Of a DNA stretch of 64,000 bases, positions 6,240 through 14,410 are shown one piece after another (the stretch's first letter is position 1; each line of letters starts with the position of its first letter). The DNA lies in the NCBI GenBank assembly GCA_045864775.1, contig BTVR01000001.1:1054001-1118000 (forward strand), written 5' to 3'. Source of the stretch: Macondimonas sp045864775 (GTDB taxonomy: Bacteria; Pseudomonadota; Gammaproteobacteria; UBA5335). The notes beneath the pieces are model-generated. The model searched no databases. It was not told the DNA's origin and saw only the letters and a list, made by a program, of their open reading frames with translations. Made by a program: the position numbers and the translations under genes.

Positions 6240-6866
6240 CTCCGCGACAGGACAGGCTTGCAAGGCCTCAGCCGGGTAGGAAGCGAGGAGCGATTTGGCA
6301 TCAGGGTTCGGCACTGATAGCCAGTCCCCGTAATGCGCTTCGGGAAGGATGGTTACCATCCGCTTTTCGTCATCGGGGCGATGGAAGTTCCTCATCAGCC
6401 CATTGGAATCGGCATTGATGGTCAGCATCGTGAAGCTAAAGACAATTTCGCCGGTCGTCCTGTCTAACCAGGAGTCCCAGAGGCCTGCAAGCCCCATGGG
6501 TTGTCCGTCAGCGCGGGAAATCGCCGTGGGAACGTTCTTTCTCGACCTCCAATCTGGTTCGACGACGAAATCGGCGGGAATGATGCACCGCTGCCGTTTC
6601 GCCCATGGTCCCTTGAAAGATGCCGTCGTCTCGACGGTCTCTGACCGGGCATTGAAGGTCGCGTATTTGGTCTTCCGTTCCTTGGACCAGAATGGCAGCA
6701 AGCCGAACTCCCCGAGGATGAGTTCCCTGCCCTGTCCGTTCAACCGGATTAGGGGGGCAGCGTAGCTCTTCCAGACCCGCCCTATCCCCGCGAGATCGAT
6801 TTCGGCGTGCACGCCGAATGTCGTCAGCCGCTCGCGAGAGCGAGTGGGGAAATAGTTCGAACACAT
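6210..6866 (-). CDS. SOS response-associated peptidase (SRAP/YedK-like)
   Basis: A 218-aa SRAP protein. Met removal exposes Cys2 (MCSNYFP), the residue that crosslinks abasic sites; the NARSET motif and the RCIIPADFVVEP block follow, and the catalytic His lies in LMRNFHRPDD. The family makes a stable DNA-protein crosslink with abasic sites in single-stranded DNA, protecting them from error-prone bypass. Its position tail-to-tail with umuDC puts two opposing abasic-site responses side by side. I see no LexA box at its own start and only a weak ribosome site. Confidence 0.92.
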   Translation of the reverse strand: MCSNYFPTRSRERLTTFGVHAEIDLAGIGRVWKSYAAPLIRLNGQGRELILGEFGLLPFWSKERKTKYATFNARSETVETTASFKGPWAKRQRCIIPADFVVEPDWRSRKNVPTAISRADGQPMGLAGLWDSWLDRTTGEIVFSFTMLTINADSNGLMRNFHRPDDEKRMVTILPEAHYGDWLSVPNPDAKSLLASYPAEALQACPVAELGSRDRNVR

Positions 6867-6975
6867 GGGTCGTGCTGCCCTTACCGGCCTTTATCGCCTT
6901 CATCTTCAATCATCTGGTTCATGGTTGCCAAGCTGGTTCAGAATGCGTGTCTTTACCTTATAGGAATGGGGCGCA

Positions 6976-7450
6976 ATGGGGACAGGGGGTCTGCTGCGCA
7001 ACACCCTGGTGCACCACTTCATCGATCAGCACGATCTATGGACCTTAGACGGGTGCGCTACACAGGACGAACTCGGTTCCGCCTAAGCGTGCATCGATCA
7101 ACACTTCGAACAGCTGCGCGGCTGGGCCGAGCACATGGATCAGGCGCGGCGCCTGGCAGCGGAGTTCGTCCAGTCGGATGTATTCCACGACCTGGTGGTC
7201 AATGGCATCACGCCGGATGGTACACGGTGGACTGGCCGGCCGCCGGCACGCTGCGCAGTTGGCCGTCGAGGGCTGGACACTCATCGCCGCCGTTGGCCGC
7301 TGGGTCGCGGACCGGCATCCCGAGCAGCTTCCAGCCAAGTACGGCTGCAGCAGTTGGCGGCAGGTGGTGCACGAGTGCCGCCTGTTCGAGCTTCGCTACC
7401 GTGAGGTGGAGGGGCAACGGGCCGCCTGGTACAGACCTCGCGAGGCATAG
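6976..7450 (+). pseudogene. Degenerate gene ending in an OST-HTH/LOTUS-like domain
   Basis: From ATG 6976 a protein-like frame (LLRNTLVHHFIDQHDLW...) meets a TAA at 7084 and then continues in the same frame (IDQHFEQLRGWAEHMDQARRLAAEF, DVFHDLVVNGITPDGTRW) to about 7224. A different frame then reads AQLAVEGWTLIAAVGRWVADRHP, AKYGCSSWRQVVHEC and VEGQRAAWYRPREA to the TAG at 7450. The last part fits the OST-HTH/LOTUS fold, which usually closes NYN-domain RNA-binding proteins. One stop and one frameshift would explain it, though two separate remnants are possible. No NYN domain remains. Confidence 0.45.
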
Positions 7451-7499
7451 CCCCGCAACGCGGTCTCACCTCCGCGCGAGCCGCGAATGACTCCGCCGA

Positions 7500-7518
7500 G
7501 CTATCCCCAGGGGATAGC
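7500..7518 (+). promoter_or_regulatory. Perfect palindrome in the leader of the PFL_4669-family gene
   Basis: GCTATCCCC and GGGGATAGC flank a single A. The 7451-7639 stretch holds no gene. Similar ATCCCC/GGGGAT hairpins with different outer bases occur at 9481-9503 and 13361-13380, each upstream of an ICE gene. Confidence 0.5.
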
Positions 7519-7639
7519 CGGCACACACAGCCTTCCGTGCGGAACAAACCGGGCACGCATGAGCTGCGGTTTGTTGACTGACGGCCTTCCGACCGATGCC
7601 GATGCTGGCGACTCGTTCCCCTATCGCGAGTCTTCACCG

Positions 7640-8488
7640 ATGGCCAATGAACCCCTGCAATTGAATCTCGGATCGCTGCGCAGCGCGATGTCACTGACGC
7701 TGCACACGCACCACGCATCGCGCATCTGGCACGGCCGTGCGCCGACCGAGGGGCGCCCCGGCATCATCGGACTCAACGGCTTCATCAGTGCGATGAACAA
7801 GATGAAGCGCGGCGCCGAGCAGGACGACCCGTACTCGGATTGGTGGATGTTGCGGATCGAGGACAAGCTCGCCGACACCAAGACCCGCCTGCAGACCCTG
7901 CGCGAACAGGTGGATCAGGCCCTGGCCGACGTGCCCCCGGCACTGTCGCTGGGCGACAACATGAACGTGCAGCCGGTCAAGCTGCCGCTGTTCGTGAATG
8001 CCCAGCTCGGCTTCATGGCGGTGTACCTGCTGGCCGACTACGACGACCTGGCACGCAAACTCATCCTCGCGCATCACACCGCGCTGATCGATCGCAGCAC
8101 GCTGGAGCGCTGGCTCAACGACGGCGCGCACGCACTGCGCAGCCTGTTCTCGCTGGCCCAGCAGTACCGCTACTCGGGCACGACGCGCGACGACTTTGCG
8201 GCGAAGAACGCGGCGGCGCGAGCGGCGCTGGAGAAGTTCGGCGAGCTGCCGCAGGACGTGCTGGAAGGCACACACCGCTCGCGCTTCGCGCCGCCCCTGC
8301 TGCGCCGCACTCCACTGACCGCCATGCAGCGCGAACCTGCCGAGGTTAGGGCCAGCACACCGGCGGAAACCGCAGACGAGGCCGAAGCCGTTGCGACGGA
8401 CGAGGACACCGCCAAGCCCGACAAACCCAAGAGGTCGAGGAAGTCCGCCAAGGCGACCGAATCCACCGATGGGGATGCACCAGCATGA
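7640..8488 (+). CDS. ICE protein, PFL_4669 family (TIGR03761)
   Basis: A 282-aa protein beginning MANEPLQLNLGSLRSAMSLTLHTHHASRIWHGR, the signature opening of the PFL_4669 family, which marks this ICE type. The start at 7640 is chosen by family similarity; the ribosome site is weak. The body is helical (IGLNGFISAMNKMKRGAEQDDPYSDWWMLRIEDKL) and the last 60 residues are a low-complexity Ala/Lys/Glu tail (KPKRSRKSAKATES). Its biochemical role is unknown. It always sits in the replication/maintenance block before DUF3158, ssb and topB, as here, and overlaps the next gene by 4 nt. Confidence 0.92.
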   Translation: MANEPLQLNLGSLRSAMSLTLHTHHASRIWHGRAPTEGRPGIIGLNGFISAMNKMKRGAEQDDPYSDWWMLRIEDKLADTKTRLQTLREQVDQALADVPPALSLGDNMNVQPVKLPLFVNAQLGFMAVYLLADYDDLARKLILAHHTALIDRSTLERWLNDGAHALRSLFSLAQQYRYSGTTRDDFAAKNAAARAALEKFGELPQDVLEGTHRSRFAPPLLRRTPLTAMQREPAEVRASTPAETADEAEAVATDEDTAKPDKPKRSRKSAKATESTDGDAPA

Positions 8489-9036
8489 CGGCGCCATCCT
8501 CCGCGGCGCCTCGACACTTCATGCCGCTGGAACAGCCCGACTTCCAGCGACTGGAACACGCAGCCTACCTAAAAGGCCTTTTGAAGCCTTTTAAAGGTAA
8601 GGGAAGTCTGGAGGCCTGGGCCAGCCAATGCATGGCGCTGCGCGACGACTTGATCGCGCTGGCGATGAGACGAGTGCTGCCGCAGGCACGCACCTACCCC
8701 TTCAACCTGCTCGGCTCGCAGCTGGCTCAGCAAACCACTGGCGCAGGCACGACCTTCCTGCGCTGGCGCAACCTCGACCGGTCCAGCATGGGTGTGACGC
8801 TGTGGCAGCACCTCATCGCCAGCCCGTCCACGCCCGATCGCCTGGTCGACGATCTCTACGCGATGGAGCTGCAGCGCATCGCGCTGAACATGCAGATCAG
8901 CCTGACTCACAGCATTGCCCGCCAGGCCCTGGAATGCGCCGACAAGATGTCCCAGGCCGAGGCGGTCTACCTGCGCCGTGTCCGCCACGGGCACGGTGTT
9001 TCGATCCAACCCACCACGCGACAGGAGGCACCATGA
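8485..9036 (+). CDS. DUF3158-family ICE protein
   Basis: A 183-aa protein, ATGA-overlapped with the PFL_4669-family gene upstream and overlapping ssb downstream by 4 nt. The sequence LEQPDFQRLEHAAYLKGLLKPFKGKGSLEAW and LRWRNLDRSSMGVTLWQ is typical of DUF3158, a family found almost only in ICEs between PFL_4669-family and ssb genes. No catalytic motif is visible; a role in ICE DNA metabolism is inferred from context only. The C-terminal tail is rich in basic and polar residues. Confidence 0.88.
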   Translation: MTAPSSAAPRHFMPLEQPDFQRLEHAAYLKGLLKPFKGKGSLEAWASQCMALRDDLIALAMRRVLPQARTYPFNLLGSQLAQQTTGAGTTFLRWRNLDRSSMGVTLWQHLIASPSTPDRLVDDLYAMELQRIALNMQISLTHSIARQALECADKMSQAEAVYLRRVRHGHGVSIQPTTRQEAP

Positions 9037-9416
9037 GTACGCATTTCAGCGGCGAAGGCAACATCGGTTCAGCGCCCGAGTACCGCGAGTTCACCAACGG
9101 CAACGACGAACCGCGGCGTCTGCTGCGCCTGAACGTCTACTTCGACAACCCGGTGCCGAAGAAGGACGGCGAATACGAGGATCGCGGCGGCTTCTGGGCG
9201 CCGGTGGAACTGTGGCATCGCGATGCCGAGCACTGGGCCAGTCTCTACCAGAAAGGCATGCGCGTACTGGTCGATGGCCGCACAGTGCGCGACGAATGGG
9301 AGGACGCCGACGAGAACGAGCGCGTCACGTTCAAGGTCGAGGCCCGGCGCGTGGGCATCCTGCCGTACCGCATCGAGTCGGTGGCGCTCAGCGCCAAGCC
9401 GGCCGGCGGACAGTAA
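9033..9416 (+). CDS. ssb: ICE single-stranded DNA-binding protein
   Basis: A 127-aa OB-fold protein with ATG behind AGGAGG. It reads MSTHFSGEGNIGSAPEYREF, then LRLNVYFDNPVPKKDGEYEDRGGFWAPVELW and MRVLVDGRTVRDEWEDADENERVTFKVEARRVGILP, the strand pattern of SSB family proteins. It lacks the acidic DDDIPF-type tail used by chromosomal SSB to recruit partners, as ICE-borne versions commonly do. It should coat single-stranded ICE DNA during replication or after entry. It closes the PFL_4669-DUF3158-ssb operon. Confidence 0.9.
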   Translation: MSTHFSGEGNIGSAPEYREFTNGNDEPRRLLRLNVYFDNPVPKKDGEYEDRGGFWAPVELWHRDAEHWASLYQKGMRVLVDGRTVRDEWEDADENERVTFKVEARRVGILPYRIESVALSAKPAGGQ

Positions 9417-9710
9417 TTCGCCCATCGCCGCTCCCCCGAGGGCGGCTGTAGCACCCGTCATAAGCTCGCGATGCACCAGCGAGCCATCCCCTGGGGATGG
9501 CTCCAAGGTCGTCCACAGCGTTCCAGCCGCCCTCCCGAAACGACGCTCTTGCTGTGCCAGCTCCTGCGGTCCATGCGCACCGCTGCGGCAACCGACCGCC
9601 GGCCGATCACAAAGCGGTGTCGGCACCAATCGGCTTCCTTGCTGCCGGCATCTGCTGGCCCCGCCAAGCTGACGCCCATCCGATGCACCGCACATTTCCA
9701 AGGAGGCTTC
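9417..9710 (+). other. Structured leader of topB (no gene)
   Basis: 294 bp without a credible ORF. At 9481-9503 a perfect inverted repeat (GAGCCATCCCC / GGGGATGGCTC, 1-nt centre) resembles the hairpins before the PFL_4669-family and DUF5983-like genes. The rest is GC-rich and the region ends in AAGGAGG 5 nt before the topB ATG. Confidence 0.55.
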
Positions 9711-11726
9711 ATGCGCCTGTTCCTGTGCGAGAAGCCGTCCCAGGGCAAGGACATCGCCCGTGTGCTGGGCGCCGGCCAACGCGGCAACGGCTGCTACAGC
9801 GGCGCGGGTGTCGTCGTGACCTGGTGCATCGGTCATCTGGTGGAGGCGGTTCCGCCCGAAGGCTACGGCGAGCAATACAAGCGCTGGGCCATCGAGCAAC
9901 TGCCCATTCTTCCCGAGCGTTGGCGTGTCGAGCCCAAAGCGGCGACCGCGGCGCAATTCAAGGTCGTGCAGCAGCTCGTCGCCAAGGCGGGCGAGCTGGT
10001 GATTGCGACCGACGCCGACCGCGAGGGCGAGATGATCGCCCGCGAGATCATCGACCTGTGCGACTACCGCGGGCCGATTCAGCGCCTGTGGCTTTCGGCG
10101 CTCAACGATGCGTCGATCCGCAAGGCGCTGGGTGCGCTCAAGCCGTCCGCCGAGACGCTGCCGCTGTATTTCTCCGCACTCGCCCGATCGCGCGCCGACT
10201 GGCTGATCGGGATGAACCTGAGCCGCTTGTTCACACTGCTCGGGCGCCAGGCCGGCTATACCGGCGTGCTGTCGGTGGGCCGAGTGCAGACGCCGACGCT
10301 GCGCCTGGTGGTGGATCGCGACCGCGAGATCGCACGCTTCGTGTCCGTGCCATATTGGACTGTCGATGTGCTGATGTCCCACACAGGCCAGTCCTTCATC
10401 GCGAACTGGATACCGCCCGAGGGCACCACGGATGAGGCGGTTCGCTGCCTGCAACAGCCGGTCGCGCAGCAAGCCGCCGAACGCATACGCGCGGCACGCG
10501 AAGCCCAGGTGCTGTCAGTAGAAACCGAGCGCGTTCGCGAAGGGCCGCCGCTGCCGTTCGACCTGAGCACGCTGCAGGAGGTGTGCTCCAAGCAGTTGGG
10601 CCTCGACGTGCAGGAGACGCTGGACATTGCCCAGGCGCTGTACGAGACGCACAAGGCGACAACGTATCCGCGCTCGGATTCGGGCTACCTGCCCGAGAGC
10701 ATGCTGGCCGAGGTACCGACCGTACTCGACAGCCTGGTCAAGACCGACCCCAGCCTGAGGCCGCTGATCGAGCGCCTGGATCGCCAACATCGCTCGCGTG
10801 CATGGAACGACGGCAAGGTATCAGCTCACCACGGCATCATCCCGACACTGGAGCCTGCCAACCTGTCGGCCATGAACGAGAAGGAGCTGGCCGTCTACCG
10901 GCTGATCCGCGCTCATTACCTCGCGCAGTTCCTCCCGCACCATGAGTTCGACCGGACGGTGGCGCAGTTCTCGTGCGGCAGTCAGTCGCTGGCGGCCGTG
11001 GGCAAGCAGATTGCCGTCACCGGCTGGCGCGAGGTGCTGGCGACGCCGGGGCCGGACGATGCCGATGGCGAGGATGCGCAGCGCAGCCAAGTGCTGCCCG
11101 CCCTGCATGCGGGCCTGTCCTGCCCGGTCGGGAAGGTGGATCTCAAGGCGTTGAAGACGCTGCCGCCCAAGCCCTACACGCAGGGCGAGCTGATCAAGTC
11201 CATGAAGACCGTCGCCAAGTTCGTGACCGACCAGCGCCTGAAACAGAAGCTGCGAGATACCACCGGCATCGGCACCGAGGCGACACGCGCCAACATCATC
11301 AACGGTCTGATCGGTCGCGGCTACCTGGTCAAGAAAGGCCGCGCCGTCCGCGCTTCCGACGCGGCATTCACGCTCATCGACGCGGTGCCCTCGGCCATCG
11401 CCGACCCTGGCACCACGGCGGTGTGGGAGCAGGCGCTCGACATGATCGAGGCCGGCCAGATGGCGCTGGACACCTTCATCGAGAAGCAGTCCGTGTGGGT
11501 GGCCCAGCTCGTGCAGCAGTACCGCGGCGCAACGCTCTCGCTCAAGCTGCCGCCGGCGCCGGCCTGCCCGCAGTGCGGCGCACCGATGCAGCAGCGCACG
11601 GGCAAGAGCGGCGCGTTCTGGTCCTGCTCGCGCTACCCGGACTGCAAGGGCACGTTGCCGATCGAGTCCCCGACGGGCCGGCGCAGCGCACCGCGCAAGC
11701 GGCGCGCTGCCTCCAAGGCGTCCTGA
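9711..11726 (+). CDS. topB: DNA topoisomerase III (ICE type)
   Basis: A 671-aa type IA topoisomerase. The TOPRIM domain opens MRLFLCEKPSQGKDIARVLG with the catalytic Glu and carries the DADREGE motif; GYTGVLSVGRVQTPTLRLVVDRD is the conserved strand-gate motif, and the catalytic Tyr319 lies in TYPRSDSGY. A C4 zinc ribbon (CPQCGAP...CSRYPDCKG, from residue 619) and a basic tail close the protein. It relaxes and decatenates DNA through single-strand passage, and in ICEs is thought to resolve replication or transfer intermediates. The ATG follows AAGGAGG. Confidence 0.95.
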   Translation: MRLFLCEKPSQGKDIARVLGAGQRGNGCYSGAGVVVTWCIGHLVEAVPPEGYGEQYKRWAIEQLPILPERWRVEPKAATAAQFKVVQQLVAKAGELVIATDADREGEMIAREIIDLCDYRGPIQRLWLSALNDASIRKALGALKPSAETLPLYFSALARSRADWLIGMNLSRLFTLLGRQAGYTGVLSVGRVQTPTLRLVVDRDREIARFVSVPYWTVDVLMSHTGQSFIANWIPPEGTTDEAVRCLQQPVAQQAAERIRAAREAQVLSVETERVREGPPLPFDLSTLQEVCSKQLGLDVQETLDIAQALYETHKATTYPRSDSGYLPESMLAEVPTVLDSLVKTDPSLRPLIERLDRQHRSRAWNDGKVSAHHGIIPTLEPANLSAMNEKELAVYRLIRAHYLAQFLPHHEFDRTVAQFSCGSQSLAAVGKQIAVTGWREVLATPGPDDADGEDAQRSQVLPALHAGLSCPVGKVDLKALKTLPPKPYTQGELIKSMKTVAKFVTDQRLKQKLRDTTGIGTEATRANIINGLIGRGYLVKKGRAVRASDAAFTLIDAVPSAIADPGTTAVWEQALDMIEAGQMALDTFIEKQSVWVAQLVQQYRGATLSLKLPPAPACPQCGAPMQQRTGKSGAFWSCSRYPDCKGTLPIESPTGRRSAPRKRRAASKAS

Positions 11727-12301
11727 TCCTCGCTTCCCCCTGCCGCGCCGGCCACTTCACTGGCGAGGCAAACGTCCCGCACCGCGCGGGACTCCAAAGC
11801 GCGCGTCTCCTTCTGCAACGGTGTGCGCGCCCCGTCTGCCCACCATCGGGCGACGGGGCGAGAAGGTCATTGCTCCACGAATCGCGCCCGCCGCCATTCC
11901 CTTGATCGGTGTGCCTTGCCTCGGTCACGAGGGGCTTCCTGACGCCTTGCTGCCGCGCGAGGCGTGAGGAGGCCCCTTGGGCCGAGGGTATTCCGTGCCG
12001 GTGCCCGCCGGCGAAACATCGGGCTCCCTTTGTGTGTGGATGCACGCCAGAGGTTTCCGGCCCCAGCCACGAAACGGGCCGGGTGCGATTGCTGACGCAG
12101 CGAACGGCTTTGACGACGGCCTGCGCTGACGCAGCCCACGGGTGGTTTCCTTCCTCTCCAGCCGAAGGCCCGCGTGGCCTTCGGCGCCCTGGTCTTTGCC
12201 TTGTCCCGTGACGCCGGCCATTGCCCTAAAGCGGGCCGTCCGCGATTCGGTTTTCCCTGCGACGGCAGCCATGCTTCGCGCCCATCCTCACGCCATGCGT
12301 T
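11727..12301 (+). other. Long non-coding, hairpin-rich region after topB
   Basis: 575 bp with no credible coding frame. Strong inverted repeats: GTCCCGC/GCGGGAC (11774-11792), GCCCCGTC/GACGGGGC (11829-11859), ACGCCT/AGGCGT (11942-11965) and a perfect 10-bp stem GCCGAAGGCC/GGCCTTCGGC (12161-12185). GCTGACGCAGC occurs twice (12091-12101 and 12125-12135). It could be a structured RNA, an origin-type region or decayed DNA. Confidence 0.5.
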
Positions 12302-12406
12302 GCTGACAGTCGTCAGCGGCATGCCCTGGCAGTCTCGGTCTTCAAGACTGCAACGCGGTTCGCCGCGTCGACCGATCCAGTCCGCTTCGCATCGACCACC
12401 GCGGAC
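12302..12406 (+). ncRNA. Covarying multi-hairpin leader, copy 1
   Basis: Stems in order: A GCTGAC/GTCAGC (12302-12317), B GCAGTC/GACTGC (12329-12351), C CGCGG/CCGCG (12354-12367), D GTCCGC/GCGGAC (12380-12406), with a further CGCT/AGCG stem just after. Three other copies keep the same stems with compensatory changes. It lies 98 nt before the start of the 78-aa ICE gene, so it should be part of that mRNA leader. Confidence 0.72.
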
Positions 12407-12503
12407 GCTCGCCGGCCTAGCGACGATGCACTTTTTTCAACCACCCGAGGGGAACTCCATCCTCTACGGGATGCGTGCTCCTCGACCCACCAAGGAGCAC
12501 GGC

Positions 12504-12740
12504 ATGTCTGAACCTTCCGCATCTTGCTCTACAACCGCAGTGAGCAGTGGTGCGCTGGCGCTGGCCTGGACCGGCAAGCGTCTGCCGCTACAGGTGCTGC
12601 GCAGCGCGGCCGGCCACTACATCGGCACGCAAGACGACGAGGGCCCGGTATCGCGGGAGTCCGTCGAGTATTTCCCGACCCACCTCGCAGCACAGCGCGC
12701 CCTGGATACCCATGCCTGGACACAGCGCGCTCATCCCTGA
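12504..12740 (+). CDS. Small conserved-type ICE protein (78 aa), unknown function
   Basis: ATG at 12504 behind AAGGAG. The protein has an N-terminal Ser/Thr-rich stretch and then a compact unit (ALAWTGKRLPLQVLRSAAGHYIGTQDDEGPVSRESVEYF) ending in PTHLAAQRALDTHAWTQR. I do not recognise a named family. The gene follows copy 1 of the structured leader and precedes a 130-aa ICE gene by 25 nt, so the two are probably co-transcribed. There is no signal peptide or membrane segment. Confidence 0.7.
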   Translation: MSEPSASCSTTAVSSGALALAWTGKRLPLQVLRSAAGHYIGTQDDEGPVSRESVEYFPTHLAAQRALDTHAWTQRAHP

Positions 12741-12765
12741 TTCCCATCCTTCAAGGAGTTCTCTC

Positions 12766-13158
12766 ATGAATCTGTCTTTACCCGAAGACGTGCTCGATCA
12801 GATGGCGCTGGAACAGGCGCACTTCGACGCTGCACCGCAGGCCTTCTTCGAGGCCTGGAAGCGCGGCGCGCAGATCGCCGGCCACGAGTGGTTCGGCGAC
12901 GGCACACGCGAAGGTCTGCAGCGTGCCACCACCAAGTGGGACCTGCGGCCCAACATGCTGATGCTCAACGACGCCCTGGGCGTGCTGAGCAGCGGTCAAC
13001 GCATGTTCCTGTCCGCGATGGTGAGCTTCTACAACTCCCGCGAGGGCGGCGCGATGCTCAAGCGTTGCGGCTTCGAGGGGCTGTCCGACTTCGGCGGCCT
13101 CGATCTGGAACGGCGCAAGGTCATCGCCGACCTCACGCTGAACTACAACGGCTGGTGA
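12766..13158 (+). CDS. ICE protein of unknown function (130 aa)
   Basis: ATG at 12766 with AAGGAG 7 nt upstream. The sequence is mostly helical and acidic (MNLSLPEDVLDQMALEQAHF, FFEAWKRGAQIAGHEWFGDG, QRMFLSAMVSFYNSREGGAML). Such short soluble proteins are a regular part of the accessory block between topB and the DUF3577 gene in this ICE type, but no function is established and I see no catalytic motif. It is followed by a terminator-like hairpin. Confidence 0.72.
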   Translation: MNLSLPEDVLDQMALEQAHFDAAPQAFFEAWKRGAQIAGHEWFGDGTREGLQRATTKWDLRPNMLMLNDALGVLSSGQRMFLSAMVSFYNSREGGAMLKRCGFEGLSDFGGLDLERRKVIADLTLNYNGW

Positions 13159-13201
13159 GCCGCGCCTGGCAACCCGCCGTCTTTTCATCCCACCCCCACG
13201 A

Positions 13202-13233
13202 GGGACATGCGTCCCCGTTCGGGGCCATGTCCC
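13202..13233 (+). terminator. Hairpin after the 130-aa gene (terminator-like)
   Basis: GGGACATG/CATGTCCC outer arms with an inner CCCC-GTTC-GGGG stem, followed by TCCTTCTTTT. It fits an intrinsic terminator or a processing hairpin. It belongs to a series of nested GGG...CATG hairpins in this part of the ICE. Confidence 0.6.
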
Positions 13234-13256
13234 TCCTTCTTTTCGCAGGAGCGGCC

Positions 13257-13283
13257 ATGTCCCGAATCATGATCTTCCACTGA
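13257..13283 (+). CDS. Possible 8-aa leader peptide (MSRIMIFH)
   Basis: An ATG with a well-placed AGGAG (5 nt) reads eight codons to TGA between the hairpin at 13202 and the hairpin at 13361, 127 nt before the DUF5983-like gene. It may be a regulatory leader peptide or a chance ORF; nothing but the ribosome site supports it. Confidence 0.3.
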   Translation: MSRIMIFH

Positions 13284-13360
13284 CCTGCACCGCCCGCCAC
13301 CAGGGCGGCCCGACGCCGCGGCCGGCTGACCGGCTGCCACTTCATCCACTCGCTGGGGTT

Positions 13361-13380
13361 CAATCCCCGGCAGGGGATTG
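13361..13380 (+). promoter_or_regulatory. Leader hairpin before the DUF5983-like gene
   Basis: Perfect arms CAATCCCC/GGGGATTG around GGCA, 30 nt before the start codon. It shares the ATCCCC/GGGGAT core with the hairpins at 7500 and 9481. Confidence 0.5.
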
Positions 13381-13409
13381 CCTCGGCCATCCTCTGCTGG
13401 AGGAATCCC

Positions 13410-14126
13410 ATGTCCCATTCCAACAATCCCTTCGTCCGCGGCTACGATGGCCTGTCCGTGCAACGGCTGCTGGCGATTTCCTACGACGACGACTGCCCGC
13501 TGAGCTATCTGCCGCTGCACGTCTCGCAGTCGCACCTGCCGGACAGCCAGGTCGAGCGCCATGCCTGCGTCTTCTGCGACGACTTCGCGCTGATCACCGA
13601 GGGCCAGAACGTGCCGCCCGAGCTGGACGCGCAGTGCCCCAACCACGGCATCGCCCGAAACCTCATCTACGCCGTCATGGCCGAAGAAGCCGGCAAACCG
13701 CTGCACGTCGGCGATACCTACTCCGAGGAAGCCGCGCGCGAGGTGGTACACCGCCTGCGCTTCGAGACCGGCTTCTACAGCCGTGCCTGGGAAATCAGTT
13801 CGGCGCACATCACCGAGCAGGCCGGCCGCTATCTGGCCAACCTGGCCGACATCGACACGCCGACCCGTTTCCTGTTCGTTGCCTTCCGCATTCCCTACAG
13901 CCCGGCGGTCGGCGTGAAGCTGATCGCCACGCCGTGGACGGACGAGAACCTGCAACAGGTCGAAGGCATCACCGCCGAGCGGTTGCGGCGGGAGCATCGC
14001 CGGAAAGGCATGCCGGAGTCCCTCGTCGAGGTGCTCCACCTGGCCGCGCTCGCCGACGTGCGCCTGCTGATCTTCGATGGCGACGCGCCCGTGCTGGACG
14101 GACTGACGCTCTACGACGACGAGTAA
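13410..14126 (+). CDS. DUF5983-like ICE protein
   Basis: A 238-aa soluble acidic protein with ATG behind GGAGG. The C-terminal part (ISSAHITEQAGRYLANL... and LADVRLLIFDGDAPVLDGLTLYDD) resembles DUF5983, a family of ICE-encoded proteins; the assignment is from memory of these motifs. The N-terminal half holds a Cys pair (HACVFCDD) and a further Cys (DAQCPNHG) that could bind metal. The function is unknown. A clear rho-independent terminator follows, so this transcription unit ends here. Confidence 0.68.
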   Translation: MSHSNNPFVRGYDGLSVQRLLAISYDDDCPLSYLPLHVSQSHLPDSQVERHACVFCDDFALITEGQNVPPELDAQCPNHGIARNLIYAVMAEEAGKPLHVGDTYSEEAAREVVHRLRFETGFYSRAWEISSAHITEQAGRYLANLADIDTPTRFLFVAFRIPYSPAVGVKLIATPWTDENLQQVEGITAERLRREHRRKGMPESLVEVLHLAALADVRLLIFDGDAPVLDGLTLYDDE

Positions 14127-14135
14127 CCCCCTCTT

Positions 14136-14162
14136 GAGCCCCGTGCGGGGCTCTTCTTTTTC
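14136..14162 (+). terminator. Rho-independent terminator
   Basis: GAGCCCC-GTGC-GGGGCTC stem followed by TTCTTTTT, 10 nt after the stop of the DUF5983-like gene. Confidence 0.85.
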
Positions 14163-14238
14163 GCGGAACGCGGTGCCGGCGCATTGCCGATTCCCGGCGG
14201 ACGGCCGCCGCCATGTGCCGCACGCTGGCCGCATGTTC

Positions 14239-14338
14239 GCTGGCGTTGCCGGCAGCATGCCCAGGCAGTCGAGACCTTCGAGACTGCGGTGCGGTCCGCC
14301 GCGCTGGTCGTTTCTTTCGCCGGACGCATGCCGCGTCC
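14239..14338 (+). ncRNA. Covarying multi-hairpin leader, copy 2
   Basis: Stem A GCTGGC/GCCGGC (14239-14253, one G-T pair), B GCAGTC/GACTGC (14265-14287), C GCGG/CCGC (14291-14302) and a displaced D stem GGACGC/GCGTCC (14322-14338). The linker motif GCATGCCCAGGCAG is shared with the other copies. It is the most divergent copy and lies 73 nt before the 265-aa ICE gene. Confidence 0.65.
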
Positions 14339-14410
14339 ATCCACCTCACCCTCAAGGGACAGACCTCCCTTGCGGGCGGGAGTCCCTTGGTTGCCACAAG
14401 GAGTCTCCCC

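Noticed and set aside
12091..12135. GCTGACGCAGC direct repeat as replication iterons
   Set aside because: Only two copies 34 bp apart, with no replication initiator gene next to them; mentioned only as part of the non-coding region.
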